Below, piece by piece: positions 24,485 through 33,157 of a stretch of DNA of 41,243 nucleotides. How positions within the stretch are numbered: position 1 is the stretch's first letter; each line of letters begins with the position of its first letter. The DNA lies in assembly GCA_003153415.1 (NCBI GenBank), contig PLYQ01000176.1, positions 1 to 41,243 on the forward strand, read 5' to 3'. The notes beneath the pieces were generated by a model that ran no database searches, was not told where the DNA came from, and saw only the letters and a program-made list of their open reading frames with translations. This stretch comes from Rhodospirillales bacterium (GTDB lineage: Bacteria; Pseudomonadota; Alphaproteobacteria; Reyranellales; Reyranellaceae). Both the position numbers and the translations under genes were made by a program.

Positions 24485-26017
24485 GTGTCCAGGGAGAATC
24501 CGCGAATCGCCATTCTCGGCTTTGCCATCGAGTGCAACCGCTTCTCGCCCGTCAGCACGGCGGAGGATTTCCAGCAAGACGTCGACATCCGAGGCAACCG
24601 CATCGTGGCCGAGGCGCGCTCGGCGGCATCGATTACCCTGCCCGACGTGCCGGGCTTCTTCGCCGAAATGGACGGGAGCGGCGCATGGACACCGGTGCCA
24701 CTGCGCGTTTCGCTGGCCCAGCCCGGCGGCCCCGTCGAAGCCAACTTCTTCAAGGAATTCCTGGCCGAGATCGGCGCCGGCCTCAGGTCGGTCTTGCCGA
24801 TCGACGGCGTATTCGTGTCGTGCCACGGCGCCGCGCTGGCCGAGGGCACCGACGATCCCGACGGCGACCTGTTCGAGCTGATCCGCGGCATCGTCGGCCC
24901 CGACGTGCCGGTGGTGTCGGTGTTCGACCTGCATGCCAACGTGTCGCGCCGCATGACCGACAATGTTTCGGTGTTCGTGGGCTATCTCGAGAACCCGCAC
25001 AACGACATCCGCGAGCGCGGCGTCGAGGCCGCCAAGCACATGCGCGAATGCCTCGCCGGCGCCCGGACCGCGGTAACCATGATGAAAGTGCCGCTCGTGC
25101 CGCCGGCAATCACGCTTTTGACCGCGCGCGGGCCCTATGCCGACCTGATCAAGTACGGCCAGACAAAGGTCGGCGGCGATATCATGAACGTCTCGGTGAT
25201 GGCAGGCTTCGCCTACTCCGACTCGCCGAAGAACGGGCTCACCGCCGTGGTCACCGCGCGCAACGGCAAGCGCGAGGCGGCCGCAGCACTTTCCCTCGAC
25301 ATCGCCAAGCGCGCCTGGGGCATGAAGGAGCGCTTCAAGAAGGCGATGACGTCGCTCGGCGACGCCGTCCAGCTGGCCGCCTCGGTCGGCCGCGACCGGC
25401 GGCGCAAGCCGATCATCCTGGCCGACGTCGCCGACAATCCCGGCGGGGGCGCCCGTGGCAACACCACCTATCTGTTGCGGGCACTGAAAAGCGCCGGCGT
25501 CCAGCACGTCCTCTTCGGCGTCTTCAACGACGCCGCACTGGCAGGCCAAGCGCACCAGCTCGGCGAAGGCGCCATTTTCACCGCCTCGTTCAACACCCAG
25601 GAACACCACGAATTCTCCCTGCCCTACGACTGCGAGGCCAAGGTCCTCAAGCTTTCCGACGGACGCTACGTCGGCCGCCGCGGTGTGCTGAGGGACGTTT
25701 CCGCCGACATGGGGCCGTCGGCCCTGCTCGACCTCGGCGGTATCCAGATCGTGGTGATCAGCCATCGCTGCCAGTGTATGGACCCACGTCAGTTCGAGAT
25801 GTTCGGCCTCGACATCGCCGCCGCTCGCGTCGTCGTGGTCAAGAGCCGCGGCCATTTCCGCGGCGGCTTCGACGAGTTCTTCAAGCCCGAGCAGATCTAC
25901 GAGGTCGACTGCCCGGGCTTGACGTCGCCGGTGCTGGCGAACTTCACGTGGACGAAGCTGCCGCGCCCGGTCTATCCGCTCGACGAAGAAACTACCTGGA
26001 CGCCGCCAGCAGTGTGA
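24485..26017 (+). CDS. M81 family metallopeptidase (MlrC-like)
   Basis: RIAILGFAIECNRFSPV, GVFVSCHGAALAEGTDDPDGDL, DLHANVS, DVADNPGGGARGNTTYLL; GTG start. Confidence 0.9.
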   Translation: MSRENPRIAILGFAIECNRFSPVSTAEDFQQDVDIRGNRIVAEARSAASITLPDVPGFFAEMDGSGAWTPVPLRVSLAQPGGPVEANFFKEFLAEIGAGLRSVLPIDGVFVSCHGAALAEGTDDPDGDLFELIRGIVGPDVPVVSVFDLHANVSRRMTDNVSVFVGYLENPHNDIRERGVEAAKHMRECLAGARTAVTMMKVPLVPPAITLLTARGPYADLIKYGQTKVGGDIMNVSVMAGFAYSDSPKNGLTAVVTARNGKREAAAALSLDIAKRAWGMKERFKKAMTSLGDAVQLAASVGRDRRRKPIILADVADNPGGGARGNTTYLLRALKSAGVQHVLFGVFNDAALAGQAHQLGEGAIFTASFNTQEHHEFSLPYDCEAKVLKLSDGRYVGRRGVLRDVSADMGPSALLDLGGIQIVVISHRCQCMDPRQFEMFGLDIAAARVVVVKSRGHFRGGFDEFFKPEQIYEVDCPGLTSPVLANFTWTKLPRPVYPLDEETTWTPPAV

Positions 26018-26084
26018 ACCACCTTAGCTACCTAATGGCGACTGCCAAGCTGCGTCGCTCACGCCTCAGCGCACTGTCATTGGG

Positions 26085-26099
26085 AGTTGTCTGACAACT
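26085..26099. promoter_or_regulatory. Candidate GntR (FadR-subfamily) operator
   Basis: AGTTGTC-T-GACAACT perfect palindrome, fits TNGTNNNACNA. Confidence 0.55.
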
Positions 26100-26133
26100 G
26101 CCCAGATGCCACTCTGCCAATAGAAAAGGGCCA

Positions 26134-26149
26134 CGGCCGTATACGGCCG
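26134..26149. repeat. 16-bp perfect palindrome upstream of TRAP operon
   Basis: CGGCCGTATACGGCCG. Confidence 0.85.
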
Positions 26150-26171
26150 GCGAACTCGAAGGGAGGAAACA

Positions 26172-27182
26172 ATGTCCAAGGCATTCCTGCGCCGCTCGGC
26201 GCTCTCGGCATCCGCGCTCGCGCTTGCCCTGTCGCTCGCCGCGAGCAGCGCCCAGGCGCAGGCCAAGCACTACAAGCTGGCCTACGACCAGCCGGTCAGC
26301 ACGGGCTACGGCGTTGCCGGCACCATCTTCGCCGACAAGCTCAAGGAACTCAGCAAAGGCGCGATGCTGATCGACCAGTATCCCGGCGCCCAGCTCGGCC
26401 AGGAGCCGCAGGTCCTGCAGCTCGTGAAGACGGGCGACATCGACTTCTGCTTCAGCGCATCGGCCAACGCCGCCACGCTTTCACCCCAGGCCGGTGTGAT
26501 GTCGCTGCACTTCCTGTTCCGCAACGAAGACCACCTCACGAAGTCGGTGGCCGATCCCGCAGTTGTCAAGGCGGTGCGCGACATGATCGACGAGACCGTC
26601 CAGGGCAGCCACGTGCTGGCGCTGCTGACGCTCGGCTTCCGCAACATCTATTCGAAGAAAGAGGTCAAGAAGATCGAGGACATCAAGGGCATGAAGGTCC
26701 GCGTCCAGGCGACGCCGACCGAGGACACGATGTTCCCGGCCTACGGCGCGCAGATCGTCCATATGCCGTTCGGCAACGTCTACACCTCGCTGCAGACCGG
26801 CGTGGTCGACGCCGCCGAGAACGGCGTCAACGTCTTCCTGGTGAACAAGCACTACGAAGTCGCGCCGGTGATGTCGATGACCGAGCACGAGGCCAACAAC
26901 AACCTGCTGTGGATCAGCGACAAGCTGTGGTCGAGCCTGACCGCCGAGCAGAAGGGCTGGGTCCAGGCGGCGGCCGACGAGGTCGGGAGACTCGAGCCCG
27001 GCAAGGCGCTCGAACTCGAGCGCTCGTCGGCGACCAAGCTCAAGAGCATGGGCGTCAAGATCGTGACCGACGTCGACAAGTCGGGCTTCGTCAAGATTGC
27101 GACGCCCTACCTCGAAAAGGAAGCCAAGGCGCTGGGACCGCACGCCTACAAGATCCAGCAGCTGATCGGGGCGGTGAAATAA
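26172..27182 (+). CDS. TRAP transporter substrate-binding protein (DctP family)
   Basis: Signal peptide ending AQAQA; GAMLIDQYPGAQLGQEPQVLQLVKTGDIDF; IKGMKVRVQATPTEDTMF. Confidence 0.92.
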   Translation: MSKAFLRRSALSASALALALSLAASSAQAQAKHYKLAYDQPVSTGYGVAGTIFADKLKELSKGAMLIDQYPGAQLGQEPQVLQLVKTGDIDFCFSASANAATLSPQAGVMSLHFLFRNEDHLTKSVADPAVVKAVRDMIDETVQGSHVLALLTLGFRNIYSKKEVKKIEDIKGMKVRVQATPTEDTMFPAYGAQIVHMPFGNVYTSLQTGVVDAAENGVNVFLVNKHYEVAPVMSMTEHEANNNLLWISDKLWSSLTAEQKGWVQAAADEVGRLEPGKALELERSSATKLKSMGVKIVTDVDKSGFVKIATPYLEKEAKALGPHAYKIQQLIGAVK

Positions 27183-27211
27183 CTCCGCTCGCGATGGAGC
27201 CGCCGTAGCGT

Positions 27212-27772
27212 ATGGCCGACGAACGCTCCTTGGTGCTGCAACGGCAGCGGAAGTTGAAATGGCGGTCGCTCGACTGGCTCGAGTCCGTCCTGATGATGCT
27301 CTGTGGCGCGACACTGATGTGCTTCTGCACGTCCGTCGTCTGCGACATCGTCACGCGCGAGATCGGCCGGCCATGGCTGTGGCTGCAGGAGGTCACCTCG
27401 ACCTTTTTCATCTACGGCATCTTCATCGGCGCCGCGGTCGCCACCCGGCGCAACGACCATCTCTTCCTGGCGGCGGTCGGCGATTCCTTCACCGGCCGGC
27501 CGCGGCTCCTGATCGAAAGCGCGATCCGGCTGGTCGTGATCTCGGTCGGCTTCTTCCTCACCTATTACGGCTACATCAACTTCCTGCGCGGCTTTTCCAG
27601 CTTCCGCATGCCGTCAATGACACCGATCGCCTCGCTTTATGCCGCGATCCCGATCAGCGGCGCGCTGATCGCGCTATTTGCCTTCGAGCAGCTGGTCAAC
27701 GGCTGGAGAAACGGCTTCGAGGGTGCCGACGAGGACAACGAGCCTCCGCCCGAAGGGGTGCCGCCACCATGA
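27212..27772 (+). CDS. TRAP transporter small permease (DctQ family)
   Basis: Four TM segments; REIGRPWLWLQEVTSTFFIYGIFIGAAVATRRNDHL. Confidence 0.92.
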   Translation: MADERSLVLQRQRKLKWRSLDWLESVLMMLCGATLMCFCTSVVCDIVTREIGRPWLWLQEVTSTFFIYGIFIGAAVATRRNDHLFLAAVGDSFTGRPRLLIESAIRLVVISVGFFLTYYGYINFLRGFSSFRMPSMTPIASLYAAIPISGALIALFAFEQLVNGWRNGFEGADEDNEPPPEGVPPP

Positions 27773-29109
27773 ACGCCGCGACCGTCCTCATCATCATGAC
27801 GTCGCTGTTCCTGATTTTCGGCTACATGGGCGTGCCGGTGGCATTCTCGCTGACCGCCGGGGTGATGATCGGCGCCGCCTTCACCGACGTCACCTTCGCC
27901 GCGATCGTGCAGAAGATGTTCGACGGCGTCGATTCCGAGGCGCTGCTCGCCATCCCGTTCTTCCTGTTGGTCGGCGAGCTGATGAGTTCGGCCAACGTCG
28001 TGCAACGGGTGATCAACCTGTCGCTCACCATGGTCGGCCACCTGAAAGGCGGGCTGAGCCAAGTGGTCGCGGTGTTCAGCATGTTCTTCTCCGAGATGTC
28101 GGGATCGACCACTGCCGATGCCGCCGTCATGAGCCGCACGCTGGGCGTCTCGATGCGCAAGGAGGGCTACGATCCGCCCTTCATCGCCGCCATCATCGCC
28201 GCCGCTTCGACGATCGCGGCCCTCGTGCCGCCGTCGATCACCGCCGTGGTCTATGGCGCGGTCGGCAACGTGTCGATCGCTGGCCTGTTCATGGCGGGCT
28301 TCCTGCCGGGCTTCATGATCGGCTTCGGCCTGATGATCTACTGCTACTTCTTCGGGCCGGAAGGCATCCGCCGCCCGCGCGCGACCTTCGGGCAGTTCAC
28401 GGACGCCACCAAGTCGGCGGCCCTGCCGTTGATGATTCCGGTGATCCTGCTGGGCGGCATTCTGACCGGCTGGTTCACCCCCACCGAGGCCGGCATGGTC
28501 GCGGTGTGCTGGATCCTGTTCGTCATCATCCCGATGTTGAACCCCAGGCACGTGAGCAAGCTGCCGCGCGACTTCTGCTACGCCGGTCTCATCTATTCGC
28601 TGCCGCTGATCACCATCGCCGCCGCCACGGCGTTCGGCTGGATGCTGGCCTATCTGCGCGGCGCCATCGTGATCTCCGATGTGATCACAGGGCTCGCCGG
28701 CAGCGACCCGCATCTGATCATGCTGCTGCTGGTGTTGCTGTTCACCATCGTCGGCGACTTCATCGAGCCGGTTCCGACCATCATCATCTTCATGCCGCTG
28801 GTGAACTCGCTGACCGAGGCCGGCAACATTAATCCTGTGCACATGGGCGTGGTGCTGATCGTCACGCTGGCCTTCGGGCTTATCACGCCGCCCTACGGCT
28901 TGGTGCTGCTGATGACCTCGAAATTCGTCGGCGTGCCGTTCTCCAAGGCACTGAAAGCAGCACTACCGATCTATGTCGTGTTCCTCGCCACCATTGTCTT
29001 CACGATCTTCGTGCCGAAAGCCATCCTGTGGCTGCCCAAGACGGTGATGCCTCAGTCGGTCGGCTGTTTCCCCAATCCCAGCGGCAGCGGATACATCTGC
29101 CCGGGTTAG
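27769..29109 (+). CDS. TRAP transporter large permease (DctM family)
   Basis: FSEMSGSTTADAAVMSRTLGVSMRKEGYDPPFIAAI; IPPSITAVVYG-like; PTEAGMVAV. Confidence 0.95.
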   Translation: MNAATVLIIMTSLFLIFGYMGVPVAFSLTAGVMIGAAFTDVTFAAIVQKMFDGVDSEALLAIPFFLLVGELMSSANVVQRVINLSLTMVGHLKGGLSQVVAVFSMFFSEMSGSTTADAAVMSRTLGVSMRKEGYDPPFIAAIIAAASTIAALVPPSITAVVYGAVGNVSIAGLFMAGFLPGFMIGFGLMIYCYFFGPEGIRRPRATFGQFTDATKSAALPLMIPVILLGGILTGWFTPTEAGMVAVCWILFVIIPMLNPRHVSKLPRDFCYAGLIYSLPLITIAAATAFGWMLAYLRGAIVISDVITGLAGSDPHLIMLLLVLLFTIVGDFIEPVPTIIIFMPLVNSLTEAGNINPVHMGVVLIVTLAFGLITPPYGLVLLMTSKFVGVPFSKALKAALPIYVVFLATIVFTIFVPKAILWLPKTVMPQSVGCFPNPSGSGYICPG

Positions 29110-29987
29110 CGGTCCGGCAGCGGGATGAACTCCGGATCGCCCGGCACCTTGGCGAAGCGGCCTTCCTTCCAGTCCAACTTGGCCCGTTCGATGCGCTCCT
29201 TGGACGATGACACGAAGTTCCACCAGATGTGGCGCGACCCGTCTATCGCCGCTCCTCCGCACAGCATGACCTTGGCACCGCCGAGGCCGGCGATGATCTC
29301 GACCGGCTGGCCGGGAACCAGGACGCCAAGATCGCCGACGACCAGCACGCGGTCGCCGATCGCGGCCTCGCCTTCGGCGACGTAGGCCGCACGCTCGGCA
29401 TGTTCGGGCGACACGATGATCTTGGCGCCCGCCGCCATCTCCACGGCAACGTAGAAAATCGGCGAGAAATGCGTGGTCGGCGCGATGCGGCGGGCATAGG
29501 TGCCGACGATCAGCCGCAACGACGCCGTGCCCTCGTGCCACGCCGGCAGTCGGGCTGCTTCGACATGTTCGAACGCCGGCGCCGTCTCCTCGTGCGCCTT
29601 GGGCAGCGCCACCCAGGTCTGGACGCCGTGCATGCGAAAGCCGCTGCGCTTCATCTCGGGCTCGGTGCGTTCGCTGTGGGCGATGCCGCTGCCGGCGGTC
29701 ATCCAGTTGACGTCGCCCGGCCGGATCGCCTGGGCATAGCCCAGGCTGTCGCGATGGAAGATGCCGCCGTCGAACAGATAGGTCACGGTGGCGAGGCCGA
29801 TGTGCGGGTGCGGCCGGACCTCCATGCCATCACCGCCCGGCGGCACGTCGACGGGACCGAAATGATCGAAGAAGACGAAGGGCCCGACCATGCGGCGCTT
29901 GGCGCTGGGCAGCACGCGGCGCACCGCGAAGCCGCCGCCAAGGTCGTGGGCGCGGCCCTGAATGAGAAGCTCGATCGGATCGGCCAC
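29106..29987 (-). CDS. pirin family protein
   Basis: VGPFVFFDHFGPVDVPPGGDGMEVRPHPHIGLATVTYLFDGGIFHRDSLGYAQAIRPGDVNWMTAGSGIAHSERT. Confidence 0.95.
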   Translation of the reverse strand: MADPIELLIQGRAHDLGGGFAVRRVLPSAKRRMVGPFVFFDHFGPVDVPPGGDGMEVRPHPHIGLATVTYLFDGGIFHRDSLGYAQAIRPGDVNWMTAGSGIAHSERTEPEMKRSGFRMHGVQTWVALPKAHEETAPAFEHVEAARLPAWHEGTASLRLIVGTYARRIAPTTHFSPIFYVAVEMAAGAKIIVSPEHAERAAYVAEGEAAIGDRVLVVGDLGVLVPGQPVEIIAGLGGAKVMLCGGAAIDGSRHIWWNFVSSSKERIERAKLDWKEGRFAKVPGDPEFIPLPDR

Positions 29988-30025
29988 CTTGTTCTCCCTC
30001 TCTGCCTGTGCTGCAACGGCGCGAC

Positions 30026-31477
30026 ATGAGCCGCGACCTCGCACCCTTCTTCGCGCCGCGCAGCATCGCCGTCGTCGGCGCGGGCGAACGCGCGACCTCC
30101 TCGGGCGGCGCCATCATGCAGATGTTGCGCCTTGCCGGATATGGCGGCCGCGTGGTTCCGGTCAATCCCAAGGGCGGCACCATTTTCGGTTACGACTCGG
30201 TGACTTCGATTGCCGCGGTCGATCCGCCGGTCGATCTGGCGGTGATCGTGATCCGCCCCGACGCCATTCTCGAGGCCTGTCGGGAAGCCGCCGACCGCGG
30301 CATCCGGAACCTCTTGATCCTGCCCGGCGGTTTTGCCGAAGCCGGCCCCGCAGGTGCTGCGCGCAACGAGGCGCTCCTGGAGCTCGCGACCGAACGCGGC
30401 CTCACAGTCGCCGGCCCCAACTGCGCCGGCATCATCCATCTCGACCCGGCCTGGCGCTTCGCCGCCACCTTCCTGCGCGATTTGCCGCCTGGCACCGCGG
30501 CAGGCGCCAGCAACGGGCTTGCCTTCATCTCGCAGTCGGGGGCGCTGGCCGAGGAATTCATCGACAAGGCCAATGCGCGCTGCCTGCCGCTCACTTCGGT
30601 GGTGTCGGTTGGCAATGCCGTCCATCTCGGCGTCGAGGACTATCTCGCCTGGCTGGGCGACCAGCCGGAGATTGGGGCTGCCCTTCTCTATGTGGAATCG
30701 ATCGACGACCACGAGCGCTTTCGCGAGGTTGCACGGGCCGTCGCCGCGCGCAAACCGGTGATCGCCCTGTTCGGCGGGCGCACCGACGTCGGCGGAAGGG
30801 CGGCCGCCGCCCATACCGGCGCGGTGGCCAACGACGATGCGGCCATCGACGCCTTCTGTGACTCGTGCGGGATCGTGCGGGTCGAAAGCCTGCGCCGCCT
30901 GCTGGTGGCGGCCAAGGCGTTCGGCCGCTTCCCGCAGGGTTTGGGCAGGCGGGCGTTGATCCTGTCCAATTCGGGCGGTCCGGGCGTGATCTGCGCCGAC
31001 CGTGCCGTCCTCGAAGGACTAGAGCTCCGCGCCCTGCCGAAGGCCATGGCCGAGGTGCTGCGCCAACAACTGCCGGCGGAGGCCTCGGTCGCCAACCCGC
31101 TAGACCTCCTGGCTGACGCCCGCGCGGATCGCTTTGGCGCGACCTTCGAGGCGGCGATGAACCACGCTACCCAGGCTTACGACATGGTCCTAATGATCCA
31201 TGTCGTGCCGTTCATGGTCGACGCAGCACCTGTGATCGCCCGCCTGGCCGAACTGGCCGAAACGGCCCGCCTGCCGCTGATGCACAGCATGATGGGCACG
31301 CTGCCGGGCAAGGCCGAATGGTTCGCCACCATGGAGGCGGCGGGCGTTCCGACCTTCAACGATGTCGAGGAAATGGCCGAGGCCGCCGGTCTGCTTGCGC
31401 GCTACCCGATCCTTCGCAATGCAGCACAAAGCGCGGTTCCGTCGCCTGCGGCGTTTCGTGACCGCAAGCACTCCTGA
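30026..31477 (+). CDS. CoA-binding / acetate-CoA ligase (ADP-forming) alpha-subunit-like protein
   Basis: FAPRSIAVVGAGERATSSGGAIMQMLRLAGYGGRVVPVNPKG; GPNCAGIIHL; FISQSGALAEEFIDKA; GGRTDVGGRAAAAHTGAVA. Confidence 0.88.
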   Translation: MSRDLAPFFAPRSIAVVGAGERATSSGGAIMQMLRLAGYGGRVVPVNPKGGTIFGYDSVTSIAAVDPPVDLAVIVIRPDAILEACREAADRGIRNLLILPGGFAEAGPAGAARNEALLELATERGLTVAGPNCAGIIHLDPAWRFAATFLRDLPPGTAAGASNGLAFISQSGALAEEFIDKANARCLPLTSVVSVGNAVHLGVEDYLAWLGDQPEIGAALLYVESIDDHERFREVARAVAARKPVIALFGGRTDVGGRAAAAHTGAVANDDAAIDAFCDSCGIVRVESLRRLLVAAKAFGRFPQGLGRRALILSNSGGPGVICADRAVLEGLELRALPKAMAEVLRQQLPAEASVANPLDLLADARADRFGATFEAAMNHATQAYDMVLMIHVVPFMVDAAPVIARLAELAETARLPLMHSMMGTLPGKAEWFATMEAAGVPTFNDVEEMAEAAGLLARYPILRNAAQSAVPSPAAFRDRKHS

Positions 31478-31677
31478 GACGGAATATCGTTCGCCTACAG
31501 ACGATTAGCGCCGCCACGGAACTGTTGCATTTTTGCCACTTTTCGTTGGACTTGTGGATTATCGGTAGCCAGTATCGCCCCCGAGGCAAAGGTGTGGGGC
31601 GTCGGCAGGGAGCCGGTGAGTTCGCCAACAGCCTCAAGCGTTTGAGTTTTTGGTTCAATGGAGCGTGGGAGAGGCTG

Positions 31678-32964
31678 ATGGCGTTTACGACGACGCGCGA
31701 CATGCGCGCCGACCGGTGGCGAACTTTGCGTGGCCTTGTTGCCGCCACCGTCGCGGTTTCCACCCTCCAGATTTTCTGCGCCACGGGCTCGATCGCCCAG
31801 GTCAAGGCGCCCAACAAGTCCCAATTCCGGGCACCCAAGCCAACTCCCCACGATAGCCAGGCCGACCAGCTCAACGCCAAATGGCTGTCGGAGCACAATC
31901 AACAAGAACAGGCCGCTCCCGCCGCCACCCCTCCGGCAGCCGCGGCCGCAGTTCCTCCGGCCCAGGTTCAGGCCGTCAGGCCGGAGTCCAATGTTGCCGC
32001 TCCCGTTGCCGCTGCCGCACCCGGGCCCGATGACGAACGCTCGACCGTCCCCAATTCCGCGGCGCCGATCGGCGTTGGCGCCCGCACCGTGGTGGCGGGC
32101 TCGGTCAAGCTGATGAGGGTGGCGAGCCCCGAGGCGGCGTTCAAGTCGCTGCCGGGCGGCGCCAACCAACCGATCCTCAAGGACCTAACGCAGGCCTTCG
32201 CCGGCTTCGCGCCGACGACCGCCGGCAAGTTCGAGATGTTCCAGGGCCGCACGGCCGACGGGCAGACTCGCTTGCTCTATGCCAGCGTCGGCGAGGGCGT
32301 GGGCAAGCAGGGCTACTGGTGGTTTGCCCCCCCTGACCAGCCGGAAGGCTGGTTCAACAACGAAGGCAAGCGCCTGGGCGGCACGGCGTTCGCCGAGCCC
32401 AAGCCCGATTCGCGCATTTCCTCGCCGTTCGGCAGGCGCCGCTACTACGGCCGCGCCGGCGGCGGCTTCCACAACGGCATCGACTTCGAGGGCAAGACCG
32501 GCGAGCCGATCTATGCCGCAGCCGATGGCGTCATCAACCACCAGGGCCTGTACTTCAACTACGGCCGCACGGTGAAGATCAGCCACGCCGACAATCTCGA
32601 GACGCTCTACGCCCATATGTCGCGGTTCGAAGTCAGCATCGGCCCGGGCAGCCACGTGCGCAAAGGCGACGTGATCGGCTACGTCGGCTCGACCGGCCGG
32701 TCGACCGGCCCGCATCTGCATTTCTCCACGATCGTCAACGGCGTGTTCGTCGATCCGGCGCCCTATATCTCGGAGGGCACCATGAACAGCGTGCTGAACT
32801 CCAGCGCGCTGGTTGCCTTCCGCCAGTGGCAACAGGAAGTGCGGGACGCCGCGCAGGCCAAGCGGGCCGACGCCAGCTCCCGTGATCGCTACCGCGACAA
32901 CGGGCAGGGCGGCGAAGGCTGGAGCCGAAACCCGTTCTCGGCCAACAATCCCGATCGTCTCTAA
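31678..32964 (+). CDS. M23 family peptidoglycan metallopeptidase
   Basis: SPFGRRRYYGRAGGGFHNGIDFEGKTGEPIYAAADGVI, SHADNLETLYAHMSRF, GSTGRSTGPHLHFS. Confidence 0.93.
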   Translation: MAFTTTRDMRADRWRTLRGLVAATVAVSTLQIFCATGSIAQVKAPNKSQFRAPKPTPHDSQADQLNAKWLSEHNQQEQAAPAATPPAAAAAVPPAQVQAVRPESNVAAPVAAAAPGPDDERSTVPNSAAPIGVGARTVVAGSVKLMRVASPEAAFKSLPGGANQPILKDLTQAFAGFAPTTAGKFEMFQGRTADGQTRLLYASVGEGVGKQGYWWFAPPDQPEGWFNNEGKRLGGTAFAEPKPDSRISSPFGRRRYYGRAGGGFHNGIDFEGKTGEPIYAAADGVINHQGLYFNYGRTVKISHADNLETLYAHMSRFEVSIGPGSHVRKGDVIGYVGSTGRSTGPHLHFSTIVNGVFVDPAPYISEGTMNSVLNSSALVAFRQWQQEVRDAAQAKRADASSRDRYRDNGQGGEGWSRNPFSANNPDRL

Positions 32965-32998
32965 GCGTCCCGATCCGGCGGGACGGCAGCGTGCCGGG

Positions 32999-33062
32999 GA
33001 AGCCCGGCATTGTTGTGCCGGGTAGCTCGGCGTTGCGCCGAGAAGCCCGGCGTTGCGCCGGG
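32999..33062. repeat. Three tandem REP-like hairpins (GWAG head + CYCGGCR-TTG-YGCCGRG)
   Basis: CCCGGCA..TGCCGGG, CTCGGCG-TTG-CGCCGAG, CCCGGCG-TTG-CGCCGGG, each preceded by GAAG/GTAG/GAAG; stem differences are compensatory. Confidence 0.9.
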
Positions 33063-33157
33063 CGGAGTGATCGCCTAGGAATCGCCATCTCGCCCCTCAA
33101 CAGCCACGCATTAGGTGGCCGACGGGGCGTCAGGGGCAACCACGAGGGAACAACAGC

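Noticed and set aside
26046-26066. Second sigma54-like site (ATGGCGACTGCCAAGCTGC) before the TRAP operon
   Set aside because: GG-N10-GC spacing is present but flanking -24/-12 bases match poorly compared with the 12608-12624 site.
23336-26094. Overlapping 839-aa minus ORF and 773-aa plus out-of-frame ORF
   Set aside because: Both overlap the hydrolase and M81 metallopeptidase genes in other frames; Arg/Gly/His-rich without domain motifs.
27637-28842. 401-aa minus ORF opposite the TRAP large permease
   Set aside because: His/Asp/Arg-rich antisense of a clear DctM gene; shadow ORF.
31627-31650. CTCAA-GCGT-TTGAG-TTTTT hairpin upstream of the M23 peptidase as a terminator
   Set aside because: Only a 5-bp AT-containing stem, too weak to call.
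32999-33062. CRISPR-like array interpretation of the repeats
   Set aside because: Units are contiguous 20-23 bp hairpins without unique spacers and no cas genes are near; REP-like structure fits better.
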